From assembly GCA_947311605.1 (NCBI GenBank), contig CAMZLC010000022.1, positions 1-45,818 on the forward strand: a DNA stretch of 45,818 nucleotides. The letters run 5' to 3'. This DNA comes from an uncultured Sulfurovum sp. GTDB taxonomy: Bacteria > Campylobacterota > Campylobacteria > Campylobacterales > Sulfurovaceae. Both the position numbers and the translations under genes were made by a program. Under the pieces are notes generated by a model. That model made no database searches and had not been told where the DNA came from. It worked only from the letters and a program-made list of their open reading frames with translations. The number at the start of each line of letters is the position of its first letter. Position 1 is the stretch's first letter. This document shows positions 29,346-37,934 of the stretch, one piece after another.

Positions 29346-30932
29346 CTAAAAAATCTTCATGCCAAACTGTGCCAGCACTATCATAAGCACCAAACTCACA
29401 GGATATACGGCAGCATATGCAATGGATGAATACTCTGTTTTGGTCGCATTGTTTACCATGGTCAAACTGGGAGTCGACACCATGCCTCCTGACAGTAAGC
29501 CTAAAATATTCAAAAAATTCATCTTGAGGTAAAATCTACAAAGAAGTGTGATCAAAGTAATACCCAGCACCAATCCAAAAAGGGCGATATAAACTGGTGT
29601 AAATCCATTTTGCGAAACAGATACCTCCAGGTACTGTCCGGCATTCGTGCCAATAGTCGCCATAAAAATAAGTTGCCCAAGGGTTGTCATCATGGTGTTC
29701 GAGTGTGGCGACAATTGCCAAACAACAGAACCGATTCTCCCTAGACGACCAAGCACCAAAGCGGTCAAGAGTATCCCTCCCACAAAACTTAACTTGATAC
29801 TCCCGATCCCAGGAAACGCAAAAGGAATGCTGCCCAAAGCAATACCAAACACAATACCAAGTGATATGGGCAAAAAATCTGCAGCAGGATACTTCAAAAG
29901 GTCATTACCGATGATTTTCGTCACCCTCTCTCCATACTCTTTTGGTGCCACAACATACAATTTGTCACCCAACCTTAGGGTCAAACTGTCATCTGGCGTT
30001 ATATCTATGCCAGAACGTCTCACTTTGACTATTGTGGCTCTCAGTGCTTGCAGTTGAGTAAGTTCGGCTATTTTCTTGCCTACAATATTTTTAGAGGCGA
30101 CCAAAAGTCGGTAGACCTTCATGTCATCATGAAACTCTATACTCTCTTTGGCTTCTTCGCCCACTATGAGTTCCAGTTTCTCGAGTTGCTCTACCGTTCC
30201 GCTGGCTCTTATGATATCTCCTGCGTGTAGAGCCACACTATCCCTCTCATCATTATTTTGCATATCTTTAAGCTGAATTCTCTCTATAATGGCACCTGTC
30301 ATGTCTTCAATTTGTATTTTGGTGATAGTGTTGTTTTTAAAGTTTTGATTGAGGATTCTATAATTCTTCGTGTAGACATCAGGGTATTTTGAACGCTGCT
30401 CTGCTTCATAAAGCGCAACTTCTTTTGCTATGTCTATCCTAAAAATGATCGGCAAAACCCTTATATAGAGCACGGTTGCAACGATACAGAAAGGGTAAAC
30501 CAATCCGAATATTACTGAAATCATTGGATCGTTTTCTACTTCCAGTGCCGAAGCCAAAGCAGGAACACTCGTCAAAGAACCAGAAAAAATACCCTCTACC
30601 ATACCAAGAGGAAGCCCAAAATAATAGCCCATAGAAAAGATGACAATAAAAATAATCACTACCAAGAAAATAGCTAAAAGGTTGAGTCTGACTCCATCTT
30701 TTTTTATGGTCTCAAAAAAACCTGGACCAGACTGTAGCCCCACTGCATACATAAAAATGGCTAATCCGAAAAATTTAAACTCTTCATTTATCACCATCCC
30801 GAAATGCCCGGCGATCAGCGCGACTATCAGCATCGCCGTGATGTCCAAAGAGAAGCCTTTTATTTTGATATTACCGAGAAAATACCCTATAGATATGATG
30901 GAAAAGAGATAAAATATTTCATTGTGTATCAT
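29346..30932 (-). CDS. AspT/YidE-type putative transporter with two RCK_C domains
   Basis: 528 residues: five to six membrane segments, a central soluble part of about 200 residues holding two TrkA-C (RCK_C) modules (about residues 200-265 and 275-345, including LRLGDKLYVVAP), then another five or six membrane segments. This is the usual plan of the AspT aspartate:alanine exchanger/YidE family. Repeated motifs GLQSGPGFF and GTNAGQYL occupy equivalent places in the two halves. Substrate unknown; dicarboxylate or amino acid exchange is typical of characterised relatives. Monocistronic, convergent with the NosL-like gene. Confidence 0.82.
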   Translation of the reverse strand: MIHNEIFYLFSIISIGYFLGNIKIKGFSLDITAMLIVALIAGHFGMVINEEFKFFGLAIFMYAVGLQSGPGFFETIKKDGVRLNLLAIFLVVIIFIVIFSMGYYFGLPLGMVEGIFSGSLTSVPALASALEVENDPMISVIFGLVYPFCIVATVLYIRVLPIIFRIDIAKEVALYEAEQRSKYPDVYTKNYRILNQNFKNNTITKIQIEDMTGAIIERIQLKDMQNNDERDSVALHAGDIIRASGTVEQLEKLELIVGEEAKESIEFHDDMKVYRLLVASKNIVGKKIAELTQLQALRATIVKVRRSGIDITPDDSLTLRLGDKLYVVAPKEYGERVTKIIGNDLLKYPAADFLPISLGIVFGIALGSIPFAFPGIGSIKLSFVGGILLTALVLGRLGRIGSVVWQLSPHSNTMMTTLGQLIFMATIGTNAGQYLEVSVSQNGFTPVYIALFGLVLGITLITLLCRFYLKMNFLNILGLLSGGMVSTPSLTMVNNATKTEYSSIAYAAVYPVSLVLMIVLAQFGMKIF

Positions 30933-31078
30933 GTTTTTACCATAAAATTAAGTTGGGCGATTATACAACAAGTTTCTAAAGATTTCTCTCGCTGCAAGAG
31001 GCCATAAGCCCAAAAGTCCACCGAGCCCCCATCTGCTGTCGTCAGATCCTATCCATGCGTGCGATCACCTCACTTTAT

Positions 31079-31129
31079 CCCAAACTACGCATTAGCATCG
31101 CCCAATATTTTGCCAAGGCTTAGTGCGGG
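31079..31129. repeat. Third, short copy of the palindromic element
   Basis: CCCAAACTACGCATTAG...CAAGGCTTAGTGCGGG repeats the left end of the full element (same CATCGCCxAATATT and GGCTTAGTGC core) in 51 bases and pairs end to end (CGCATTAG with CTTAGTGCG). It lies six bases after the ung stop codon and could also act as a transcript end for that gene. The remaining gap, 30933-31078, shows nothing else recognisable. Confidence 0.65.
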
Positions 31130-31134
31130 CAATA

Positions 31135-31821
31135 TTACAATTGCCACACTATAGGCATCTTTTCTTTGCCTGTCAGATAGCTGTTGACCCGAGAAAAGGG
31201 TTTGCTTCCCCAGAAGCCTCGATAGGCGGAGAGTGGTGAGGGATGGGGAGATTGCAGTACGTGGTGTTTTTCTCTGTCGATAATTTTCCCTTTTTGTTGC
31301 GCGTGGGCTCCCCAGAGCAGAAACACCACATGGCTGCAATGGTGATTGATCGCCTGGATCACCGCATCGGTAAACTGCTCCCAGCCCTGCCCCTGATGCG
31401 CATGGGTTCTCTTCTCCTCTACGGTCAACACTGCATTTAACAGCAGTACGCCCTGCGCTGCCCAGGGAAGCAGGTTTCCCGAATGGAAATTGTCAATACC
31501 GCAATCCCCTTGCAGCTCTTTATAGATATTGAGTAGAGATTTGGGTAGGGGTTTCACCTCAGGCTGCACGGAAAAGCAGAGCCCATGGGCATGCCCGGCA
31601 GTAGGGTAAGGGTCTTGCCCCAGAATCACCACTTTGACTTGATGCAAAGGGGTGCGGTTCAGTGCCTCCAGCCACTGTGGCTGCGGAGGAAGTATCTGCT
31701 TGCCGAGAGCTTGCTCCTGTGTCAAGAAGGCTTCCAGCTCCTGCATGTAGGGCTTTGTAAACTCCTCTGCCAGCACCCTCCTCCAGCTCTCCTCTGTCAA
31801 CAGATCCGACAACAGACTCAT
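31135..31821 (-). CDS. ung: Uracil-DNA glycosylase
   Basis: 228 residues, family 1 UDG. Catalytic motif GQDPYPTAGHAHGLCFS with the water-activating Asp, NLLPWAAQGVLLLNAVLTVE, and the DNA-intercalating His loop HPSPLSAYRGFWG are all present. It removes uracil from DNA as the first step of base excision repair. Starts with an ATGA overlap at the end of the prenyltransferase gene. Housekeeping gene, of higher GC than the AT-rich transporter next to it. Confidence 0.96.
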   Translation of the reverse strand: MSLLSDLLTEESWRRVLAEEFTKPYMQELEAFLTQEQALGKQILPPQPQWLEALNRTPLHQVKVVILGQDPYPTAGHAHGLCFSVQPEVKPLPKSLLNIYKELQGDCGIDNFHSGNLLPWAAQGVLLLNAVLTVEEKRTHAHQGQGWEQFTDAVIQAINHHCSHVVFLLWGAHAQQKGKIIDREKHHVLQSPHPSPLSAYRGFWGSKPFSRVNSYLTGKEKMPIVWQL

Positions 31822-32711
31822 CCTGCCACATCCAGGATCACAAAAAAGATAAACAGGAAGCCCAGGTAGCCGTTGACTGTAAAAAATGCTTTGTCTATCT
31901 GGGTGAAGTCTTTGCGGACAAGGTAGTGCTCATAGGCCAGCATAGCCGCACTGGCACAGACAGCGATCCATGCCCATACACCCATGCCGGCGATCGCCAC
32001 AAAGCCTGCCCAGAAGAGGATCGTCAAGGCATGGAACAGGCTGGCGATCCACAGGGTCTTGGCTGCGCCAAATCGGCTGGGGATGGAGTGGAGCCCATGC
32101 TGTTTGTCAAACTCCATATCCTGTAGGCTATACAGCAGATCAAAACCCGCTACCCAAAACATCACCCCCGTCGCCAGAGTGACAGACCAGAGCGTCACCT
32201 CATTCAGCACCGCCACCACACCGGCGATCGGAGCCAGCCCCAGACTGACGCCCAGTATCAGATGCGCTGCCGCCGAAAAACGCTTAAAAAAAGTATAGGC
32301 ACCCAGTACCAGTAAAATCGGAATAGCGAGCGCAAAGGCCAGACTGTTGATCTCATAAGCAACGGTCACAAAGAGCAGCGCGTTGATGAGCACAAAACCA
32401 AGCATCTGCCCTCCGCTGACCCTGCCGTCTACCGAGGGTCTCCCTTTGGTACGGGGATTGAGGCGATCCACGTCCCTGTCAAGATAACGGTTGACACCCA
32501 TCGCGAAATTGCGTGCAGCCACTGCAGCCACCAAGCCCAGAAAAAAAAGTCTCCAGCCGAACCAGCCTGATCCTGACAACTGCCAGGAAGCCACGATCAT
32601 AGCGATAAAAATAAACGGCAGTGAAAACAGAGAGTGCTGCAGCATCACCAGCTCAGAGAAATCTGCCATACTTTTAAAGATCTTATCTACTTTTGACTGC
32701 TCATTGCTCAC
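31818..32711 (-). CDS. mqnP: UbiA-family prenyltransferase, probably MqnP of menaquinone synthesis
   Basis: 297 residues with eight to nine membrane segments. The two Asp-rich motifs that bind the prenyl diphosphate via Mg2+ are NRYLDRDVDRLNPRTKGRP (NxxxDxxxD) and YSLQDMEFDKQHG. Campylobacterota make menaquinone by the futalosine route and use a UbiA-like enzyme there, so MqnP is more likely than a ubiquinone enzyme. Start is uncertain: a GTG at 32711 lies in a heptanucleotide repeat, while an ATG at 32669 (MADFSELVM) fits the family start as well. It follows pssA closely. Confidence 0.85.
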   Translation of the reverse strand: MSNEQSKVDKIFKSMADFSELVMLQHSLFSLPFIFIAMIVASWQLSGSGWFGWRLFFLGLVAAVAARNFAMGVNRYLDRDVDRLNPRTKGRPSVDGRVSGGQMLGFVLINALLFVTVAYEINSLAFALAIPILLVLGAYTFFKRFSAAAHLILGVSLGLAPIAGVVAVLNEVTLWSVTLATGVMFWVAGFDLLYSLQDMEFDKQHGLHSIPSRFGAAKTLWIASLFHALTILFWAGFVAIAGMGVWAWIAVCASAAMLAYEHYLVRKDFTQIDKAFFTVNGYLGFLFIFFVILDVAG

Positions 32712-32725
32712 TGCTCACTGCTCAC
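32694..32725. repeat. Heptanucleotide tandem repeat (TCACTGC)n at the mqnP start
   Basis: Units read TGACTGC, TCATTGC, TCACTGC, TCACTGC, TCAC on the plus strand; on the minus strand the units GTGAGCA/ATGAGCA each supply a start-like codon in a different frame. It fills the gap between the pssA stop and the mqnP coding region. Seven-base units shift the frame when gained or lost. Confidence 0.75.
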
Positions 32726-32728
32726 TTT

Positions 32729-33316
32729 CTACGGATGTGGGATTTTGAGTTTGGAGTTCAGCGACCAGGCAATCGCCAGCACCAGCACTGCCACACTGTA
32801 GCCACTGTTCAGTACTCCGTAGGCGACCAGCAAGTAGAGCAGCCAGAGCAGGATTGCACCCAGTGGCGTAGGCACACCCTCAAAGTATTTGGCAACCTCT
32901 CCTGCGTCAACCTTGAGGTTGAACTCCACCAACCGTCTCAGCCCCGAAATGATATACCAGATAAAGACCAGCCCCAGCAGAAACTCTTGAAATCCGGAAA
33001 TCCCGGCATAATACTTGACTGCATAGAAGAGAAGAAAAGACGGCATCACCACAAAAGAGAGAAAATCTGCAAAACTGTCAAGCTGCACGCCAAACTCCGT
33101 AGAAAGCCCATACTTGCGAGCAACTTTGCCATCGGCAATATCAAAAGCACCTGCAATCCATGCCAGAATGATCGCCGCGAAAAAATAGTTCTGCTGTATC
33201 AGATACATCGCTGTCACCCCGCAGGCGATATTGGCAAAAGTGATAAGGTTGGCAAGGTTAAAACGATACTCTTTGTTATACAAATCCATGGTAGGCCTTA
33301 CAAAATAATGTCTCAT
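32729..33316 (-). CDS. pssA: CDP-diacylglycerol-serine O-phosphatidyltransferase
   Basis: 195 residues with about six membrane segments. The CDP-alcohol phosphotransferase signature DG-xx-AR-x8-G-xxx-D-xxx-D is present around residue 62 (DIADGKVARK, then GVQLDSFAD). It makes phosphatidylserine for phosphatidylethanolamine synthesis. The length is shorter than the Bacillus and yeast enzymes but usual for compact bacterial PssA. ATG at 33316 with AGAGG; divergent from miaA with only 26 bases between the two start codons. Confidence 0.88.
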   Translation of the reverse strand: MRHYFVRPTMDLYNKEYRFNLANLITFANIACGVTAMYLIQQNYFFAAIILAWIAGAFDIADGKVARKYGLSTEFGVQLDSFADFLSFVVMPSFLLFYAVKYYAGISGFQEFLLGLVFIWYIISGLRRLVEFNLKVDAGEVAKYFEGVPTPLGAILLWLLYLLVAYGVLNSGYSVAVLVLAIAWSLNSKLKIPHP

Positions 33317-33342
33317 TCTACCCTCTTAACACTGAGTATGTT

Positions 33343-34242
33343 ATGATACGCCTCATGAAACAGCTTGCTTTGATCGGTCCTACTGCCTCCGGAAAAACCT
33401 CTCTGTCCATCGCGCTGGCCAAAGCACTGGATGCGGTCATCCTCTCTCTGGATTCGCTTGCGATCTACCGGGGGATCGATATCGCTTCCGCAAAGCCTAC
33501 TGTGACAGAGAGAGAAGGGGTACCACATTTTGGCATCGACCTGCTCTTGCCCAATGAGCCCTTTGATGTCACTACCTACATCAGACTCTATCGCGAAGTA
33601 CGCGCTCTGGCCGAAAAAGAGGACAGATGGCTGATCATCATAGGGGGGACAAGTTTTTATCTCAAAATGCTTCTGGAGGGGATCAGCGACATACCCCCTG
33701 TGGATTCCGAAGTCCAGAAAGAGGTGCAGAAACGGCTCACAGATCTCACTGCAGCCCATGCACTGCTCTCTCGGGTCGACCCTGAGGTCATGTCTCAGAT
33801 TATGCCTGCTGACCGCTACCGTATCGAGAAGATGCTGGGGCTCTACCTGCAGACAGGAGAAAGCCCTACGGAGTATTTTGCTGCCCACCCTCCCAAGCCA
33901 GTGATCGCGGATCCTCTCCCCGTATATGAGGTTGCTGTAGAGCGATCCCTGTTGCGCAAAAATATTGAGATGCGTACCCATAAGATGCTGGCAGAAGGTC
34001 TTATCGATGAGGTAGCAACGCTGGAAAAATACTACGGGAGATCGCCCCACAGCATGAAAGCCATCGGAATCAAGGAGACGCTGGCATTTCTCGATGGCGC
34101 GTATGATCATGATGGGCTCGCCGAAAAGATCATCACGCATACAGGAAGGCTGGCAAAACGGCAAGAGACCTTCAATAGATCCCAGCTTGAGAAGAAGTTT
34201 AGGGGGACTGCCAAAGAGATTTTTGCTGAGATCCTTACTTAG
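33343..34242 (+). CDS. miaA: tRNA dimethylallyltransferase MiaA
   Basis: 299 residues. P-loop GPTASGKT near the N-terminus, then SLDSLAIYRGIDIASAKP, a variant of the usual SADSMQVYR...GTAKP, followed by IGGTSFYLKMLLEG, DRYRIEKMLGLY and a C-terminal RQETFNRSQ block. Adds the dimethylallyl group to A37 of tRNAs reading U-starting codons. The ATG at 33355 (MKQLALIG) is the more usual family start; 33343 also possible. One of only two plus-strand protein genes in the window. Confidence 0.93.
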   Translation: MIRLMKQLALIGPTASGKTSLSIALAKALDAVILSLDSLAIYRGIDIASAKPTVTEREGVPHFGIDLLLPNEPFDVTTYIRLYREVRALAEKEDRWLIIIGGTSFYLKMLLEGISDIPPVDSEVQKEVQKRLTDLTAAHALLSRVDPEVMSQIMPADRYRIEKMLGLYLQTGESPTEYFAAHPPKPVIADPLPVYEVAVERSLLRKNIEMRTHKMLAEGLIDEVATLEKYYGRSPHSMKAIGIKETLAFLDGAYDHDGLAEKIITHTGRLAKRQETFNRSQLEKKFRGTAKEIFAEILT

Positions 34243-34249
34243 GGTATTT

Positions 34250-34777
34250 TTAGATTTTTTTGAGATAGGTGAGAAATTTGTCCGTGCTCTTCTCTGTCAC
34301 ATAAAGAGTATGCCCCTCTTTCTCAAACGCCTCTATGAGTGGCTCCGGGCGGAAATCTGCTTCTATCACAAGTATCTCTCCCGGCTTTAATTTTCTCAGT
34401 ATTTTTCTTGTGATCGCTAGAGGGTTTTGGTCTTTGTCCAAGATCTCATTGGCATCGAGTGTCACTTTTGGTTTTTGGGAAATCCACACTGGCGCAGCCT
34501 CTTCTGTGGGCATCAGGCAGGATGCCGAAGGATCCGTGCATGTTTCACAAAGCGGTGCCTGCCCCACTGCCTCACGCAATCGGTTTAGCAGATCCATCGG
34601 ATCCATGCCTCCCACAATCGCCGCCTGCCTGACCCCTGCCACCCTGCCAATGGTGCGTCGAAGTACAGAATTGTTGAGTTTCTCAAACTTGGGATTGATC
34701 TGAACAAGGATCTCTTTCATACCTGGGTAGCTACTAAGTAGATCAGCAATTTTTGTTTCCAGTGTAATCTCTTTCAT
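34250..34777 (-). CDS. DUF1858/DUF2249-type protein
   Basis: 175 residues. Residues 1-70 match the DUF1858 pattern of ScdA/hybrid-cluster-associated proteins (TKIADLLSSYPGMKEILVQINPKF, then RRTIGRVAGVRQAA). Residues about 98-172 form a small alpha/beta domain (DANEILDKDQNPL, GEILVIEADFRPEPL) of the DUF2249/TusA-like kind. A short Cys cluster, CETCTDPSASC, joins them. ScdA-like domains go with NO stress and FeS repair, DUF2249 with redox sensing; the function here is unknown. Convergent with miaA, seven bases apart. Confidence 0.65.
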   Translation of the reverse strand: MKEITLETKIADLLSSYPGMKEILVQINPKFEKLNNSVLRRTIGRVAGVRQAAIVGGMDPMDLLNRLREAVGQAPLCETCTDPSASCLMPTEEAAPVWISQKPKVTLDANEILDKDQNPLAITRKILRKLKPGEILVIEADFRPEPLIEAFEKEGHTLYVTEKSTDKFLTYLKKI

Positions 34778-34887
34778 GCGCTCTCTTTGTGTGGGAATAT
34801 GAGGAGACTATTGTAGTCCCCATTGTATTGGAAAGTATGGAGAAAATCTCATCACGGCACGCTCTACCACGCACCGCAAAAAGAAGA

Positions 34888-36408
34888 TCAGTAGCCGCTG
34901 GAGCTCACCAGATAGGTGATAAACTCAAGCAGTGGCTGCACATAGAAAATGGAGGTGATCGTAACCATAGCCAAAACACCGATCACGACATTGAGCGGGC
35001 GTGACTGATTGGCATAGACCACAGTATCAGAAGCCAAAGGTGCTTTGAGAAACATATAGACGACCAATTTGAGGTAGTAATAGGCTGCAATGGCGGAGTT
35101 GAGCACCATAAGGATCGCCAGTACTATGTATTTGGTCTCAGCTGTAGCCACCGCGAAATCTACCACTGAGCTGATCAAGTACAGTTTTCCCCAGAAGAGG
35201 CTGAAGGGAGGTACACCTGCCAGAGAAAGCATAAAGATACCCATGATCACTGCTGCCATCGGTGAGACAGAGATCATCCCTGAGAACTTCTCAAAAGGAT
35301 GGTCATAGCGCTCGTCGAAATGCTTCTTCTTGTGCTGTGAGATCCAGAGCATAGCAAAAGCACCCAGGTTGGTGACCATGAACATCGCATAATAGAGGAA
35401 GATGCTGCTGTTTGCCTTGGTCGTACCCAGTGCCAAAGCTGCCATGACGAAACCTGCATGAGAGATGGAGCTGTAGGCAAGCATACGCTTGACATCCTTC
35501 TGCACCAGTGCCATCATGTTGGACAGCGTCATAGTGATCACGGCGATAATGATGATCAGATAGGATACCGCTTCGATATCCAGATTGATATAGATGCCGA
35601 AAATACGCATAGCGACCACAACCATCGCGAGCTTTGGCACGATAGACATGTAGCCTGCCATGGGTGCGGAGGAGCCTTCGTAGACATCGGGTGTCCACAT
35701 GTGGAAGGGAAAGAGAGAGACCTTGAATCCCACAGCGACCAGCATCAGTACTACACCACCCATCATAGGTAGCATCAAGGCACTCTCATCTGCACCCTGT
35801 GACTGCAAGATCTTCGCTATCTCATAGAGCTCCACGGAACCTGTCAAGGCATAGATCGCCACAGAGCCCATCAGGAAGAAGCCCGCTGCCAGTGCGCCCA
35901 TAGTAAAGTACTTGACGGCGGCCTCATGCGCTCCTCTGGTATTGTGCATCGCGATCAGCGTATAGAGTGAGAGCGATGCCGTCTCCAGTCCTACAAAGAT
36001 CAGTATCAGGTTGTCCGTGGATACCATGAACTGGAATCCTGCCACCATAAAGAGAAAAAGGGCAAAATACTCAGGATAGGCATACTCGTGAAAACGCTTG
36101 TTGGAAGCGGTCAATGCCAGGGGAACAAAGAACAGCGATGCCAGCAGTATGATCAACTGAGACACCACTGAGAGACCATCCGCCAGCAACAGGTCAAAAA
36201 AGCCCCGTTCGTTGATATTGAGACTATAAGTGGCTCCAATATCGATAAAGAGTATCAGCATCGTGAGCATGACATAGAGTGTCTTGTCCAGCGTGTCTTT
36301 GAAAAGGTCAATCACAAGGATCAGCAGTGCGCCCACAATAGCAATCAGCATCGGAGAAAGCGTGATCAGGTTTAGGGACTCTAAACTTACAGAGATAGGC
36401 TCTAGCAT
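34888..36408 (-). CDS. nuoN: NADH-quinone oxidoreductase subunit N
   Basis: 506 residues, about 14 membrane segments, proton-pumping antiporter-like subunit of complex I. Family features include the conserved Lys/His-bearing segments around LFPFHMWTPDVYEGSSAP and YSSISHAGFVMAAL. Start overlaps the nuoM stop as TAATG. It is the last gene of the nuo operon; a gap of about 110 bases to the DUF1858 gene contains a short imperfect inverted repeat (GGAGACT/AGTCCCC) but no clear terminator. Confidence 0.94.
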   Translation of the reverse strand: MLEPISVSLESLNLITLSPMLIAIVGALLILVIDLFKDTLDKTLYVMLTMLILFIDIGATYSLNINERGFFDLLLADGLSVVSQLIILLASLFFVPLALTASNKRFHEYAYPEYFALFLFMVAGFQFMVSTDNLILIFVGLETASLSLYTLIAMHNTRGAHEAAVKYFTMGALAAGFFLMGSVAIYALTGSVELYEIAKILQSQGADESALMLPMMGGVVLMLVAVGFKVSLFPFHMWTPDVYEGSSAPMAGYMSIVPKLAMVVVAMRIFGIYINLDIEAVSYLIIIIAVITMTLSNMMALVQKDVKRMLAYSSISHAGFVMAALALGTTKANSSIFLYYAMFMVTNLGAFAMLWISQHKKKHFDERYDHPFEKFSGMISVSPMAAVIMGIFMLSLAGVPPFSLFWGKLYLISSVVDFAVATAETKYIVLAILMVLNSAIAAYYYLKLVVYMFLKAPLASDTVVYANQSRPLNVVIGVLAMVTITSIFYVQPLLEFITYLVSSSGY

Positions 36409-37934
36409 TATTTCATCTCCTTATTTTTTTTGCTTACTACTATGGTGGCTTTTGCCACCCTGGTCTGGGCTTTCTCGTGCATAAAGCTGGTGAGCGCCTT
36501 GACCGAGTTGTCTATGGGCACAAGCACTGGCTTGGGGTAGACGCCCAGCCACACCACGATCAGCACCAAGGGTACCAACGCCGCAAGCTCTTTGCCGTCG
36601 AGATCATTCAGTGTTGCATTTGCCTCATGGGTCACAGGCCCAAAAAAGGAGCGCTTATAAAGATTGAGCATATAGACGGCACCGAGAATGATCGAGGTAC
36701 CCGCCAATACTGTCATGATCGGAGAAATCTTGTAGAAACCGGCCAGAGAGAGGTACTCCCCGACAAAACCGATCGTCAGCGGTAGACCCACAGATGCCAT
36801 CAGCATGATGCCGTAGATCACCGCATACTTCGGCATGACCGAGGCAAGCCCTCCAAACTCACTCATGAGCTTGGTATGGCGCCGGTCGTAGATCGAACCG
36901 ACCAGAAGGAAGAGTGCGCCCGAAACGATGCCGTGCGACAGCATCAGAAAGACAGAGCCGGTGATCCCCTCTGCATTCATGGCAAAGGTACCGATAATGA
37001 TTACCCCCATATGCGAGACAGAAGAGTAGGCGATCGTCTGCTTCATGTCCTCCTGCGCATAGGCCACCATCGCGGTATAGATGATCATAATGATCGCAAG
37101 TATCGCCACTGGTGTGATATAGAGCACTGAGGCATCCGGAAACATGGGTAGCGAGAAGCGTATGAAACCATAGGTACCCATCTTGAGCAGTACGGCGGCA
37201 AGGATCACTGAACCGACAGTCGGTGCCTGTCCATGGGCATACGGCAGCCAAGTATGGAACGGAAACATCGGCACTTTGATCGCAAATCCGAGGAAGAACG
37301 CCCAGAAGAGCCACTTCTCCACATCAAGCGGAAGGATCAAGGCATACCAGTCCGTGATCGCGAAGCTCCAGGATCCCGAAACCGAATGATAGACATAGGC
37401 CACATAGAGCATACCCACGAGCATAATCAAGGAGCCCGTAAAGGTATAGAGGAAGAACTTGATCGCAGCATAAAGCCGCCTCTCTCCGCCCCAGGCACCA
37501 ATGATATAGAGCATCGGCACCAGAGAAAATTCCCAGAAGAGATAGAAGAGGATCGCATCAAGCGAGATAAAGACACCGACCATCGCCACTTCCAGAAAAA
37601 GCAATGTAATGATCAGATTTTTGATATCCTTTTTGATATTCAATGCAATGATACCGATCAGAGTCATCAGTGTCGCCATAATGATAATAAAAAGACTGAT
37701 CCCGTCTACCCCCACATAGTAACTGATACCAAAATCAGAAACCAGCGGGATATTCTCGACAAACTGGAACCCTGCGTGGGTGACATCAAAAGACATCCAG
37801 AGCCAGAGTGAGAGCAGAAATTCTATAGAGGCCACTGCGATACCATAGGCTCTGATACTATCCTTGTTGACCACAAAGCCAAGCAATCCCGCAAGCAACG
37901 GAAAGAAGAGTAAGATTGTTAAAATGCCGTCCAT
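36408..37934 (-). CDS. nuoM: NADH-quinone oxidoreductase subunit M
   Basis: 508 residues from the ATG at 37934, which overlaps the nuoL stop (TAATG) and follows AAGGAG; a longer in-frame start would run through nuoL and is discounted. About 14 membrane segments; typical blocks GVDGISLFIIIMATLMTL, FPFHTWLPYAHGQAPT and YSSVSHMGVIIIG. Antiporter-like proton-pumping subunit in the membrane arm. Confidence 0.95.
   Translation of the reverse strand: MDGILTILLFFPLLAGLLGFVVNKDSIRAYGIAVASIEFLLSLWLWMSFDVTHAGFQFVENIPLVSDFGISYYVGVDGISLFIIIMATLMTLIGIIALNIKKDIKNLIITLLFLEVAMVGVFISLDAILFYLFWEFSLVPMLYIIGAWGGERRLYAAIKFFLYTFTGSLIMLVGMLYVAYVYHSVSGSWSFAITDWYALILPLDVEKWLFWAFFLGFAIKVPMFPFHTWLPYAHGQAPTVGSVILAAVLLKMGTYGFIRFSLPMFPDASVLYITPVAILAIIMIIYTAMVAYAQEDMKQTIAYSSVSHMGVIIIGTFAMNAEGITGSVFLMLSHGIVSGALFLLVGSIYDRRHTKLMSEFGGLASVMPKYAVIYGIMLMASVGLPLTIGFVGEYLSLAGFYKISPIMTVLAGTSIILGAVYMLNLYKRSFFGPVTHEANATLNDLDGKELAALVPLVLIVVWLGVYPKPVLVPIDNSVKALTSFMHEKAQTRVAKATIVVSKKNKEMK

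Noticed and set aside
33313..34164. 283-codon open frame on the minus strand
   Set aside because: Antisense to miaA, whose P-loop and other motifs are clear; no recognisable domain.
34805..34830. Terminator after nuoN
   Set aside because: GGAGACT/AGTCCCC is imperfect and has no T run on either strand in the required place.
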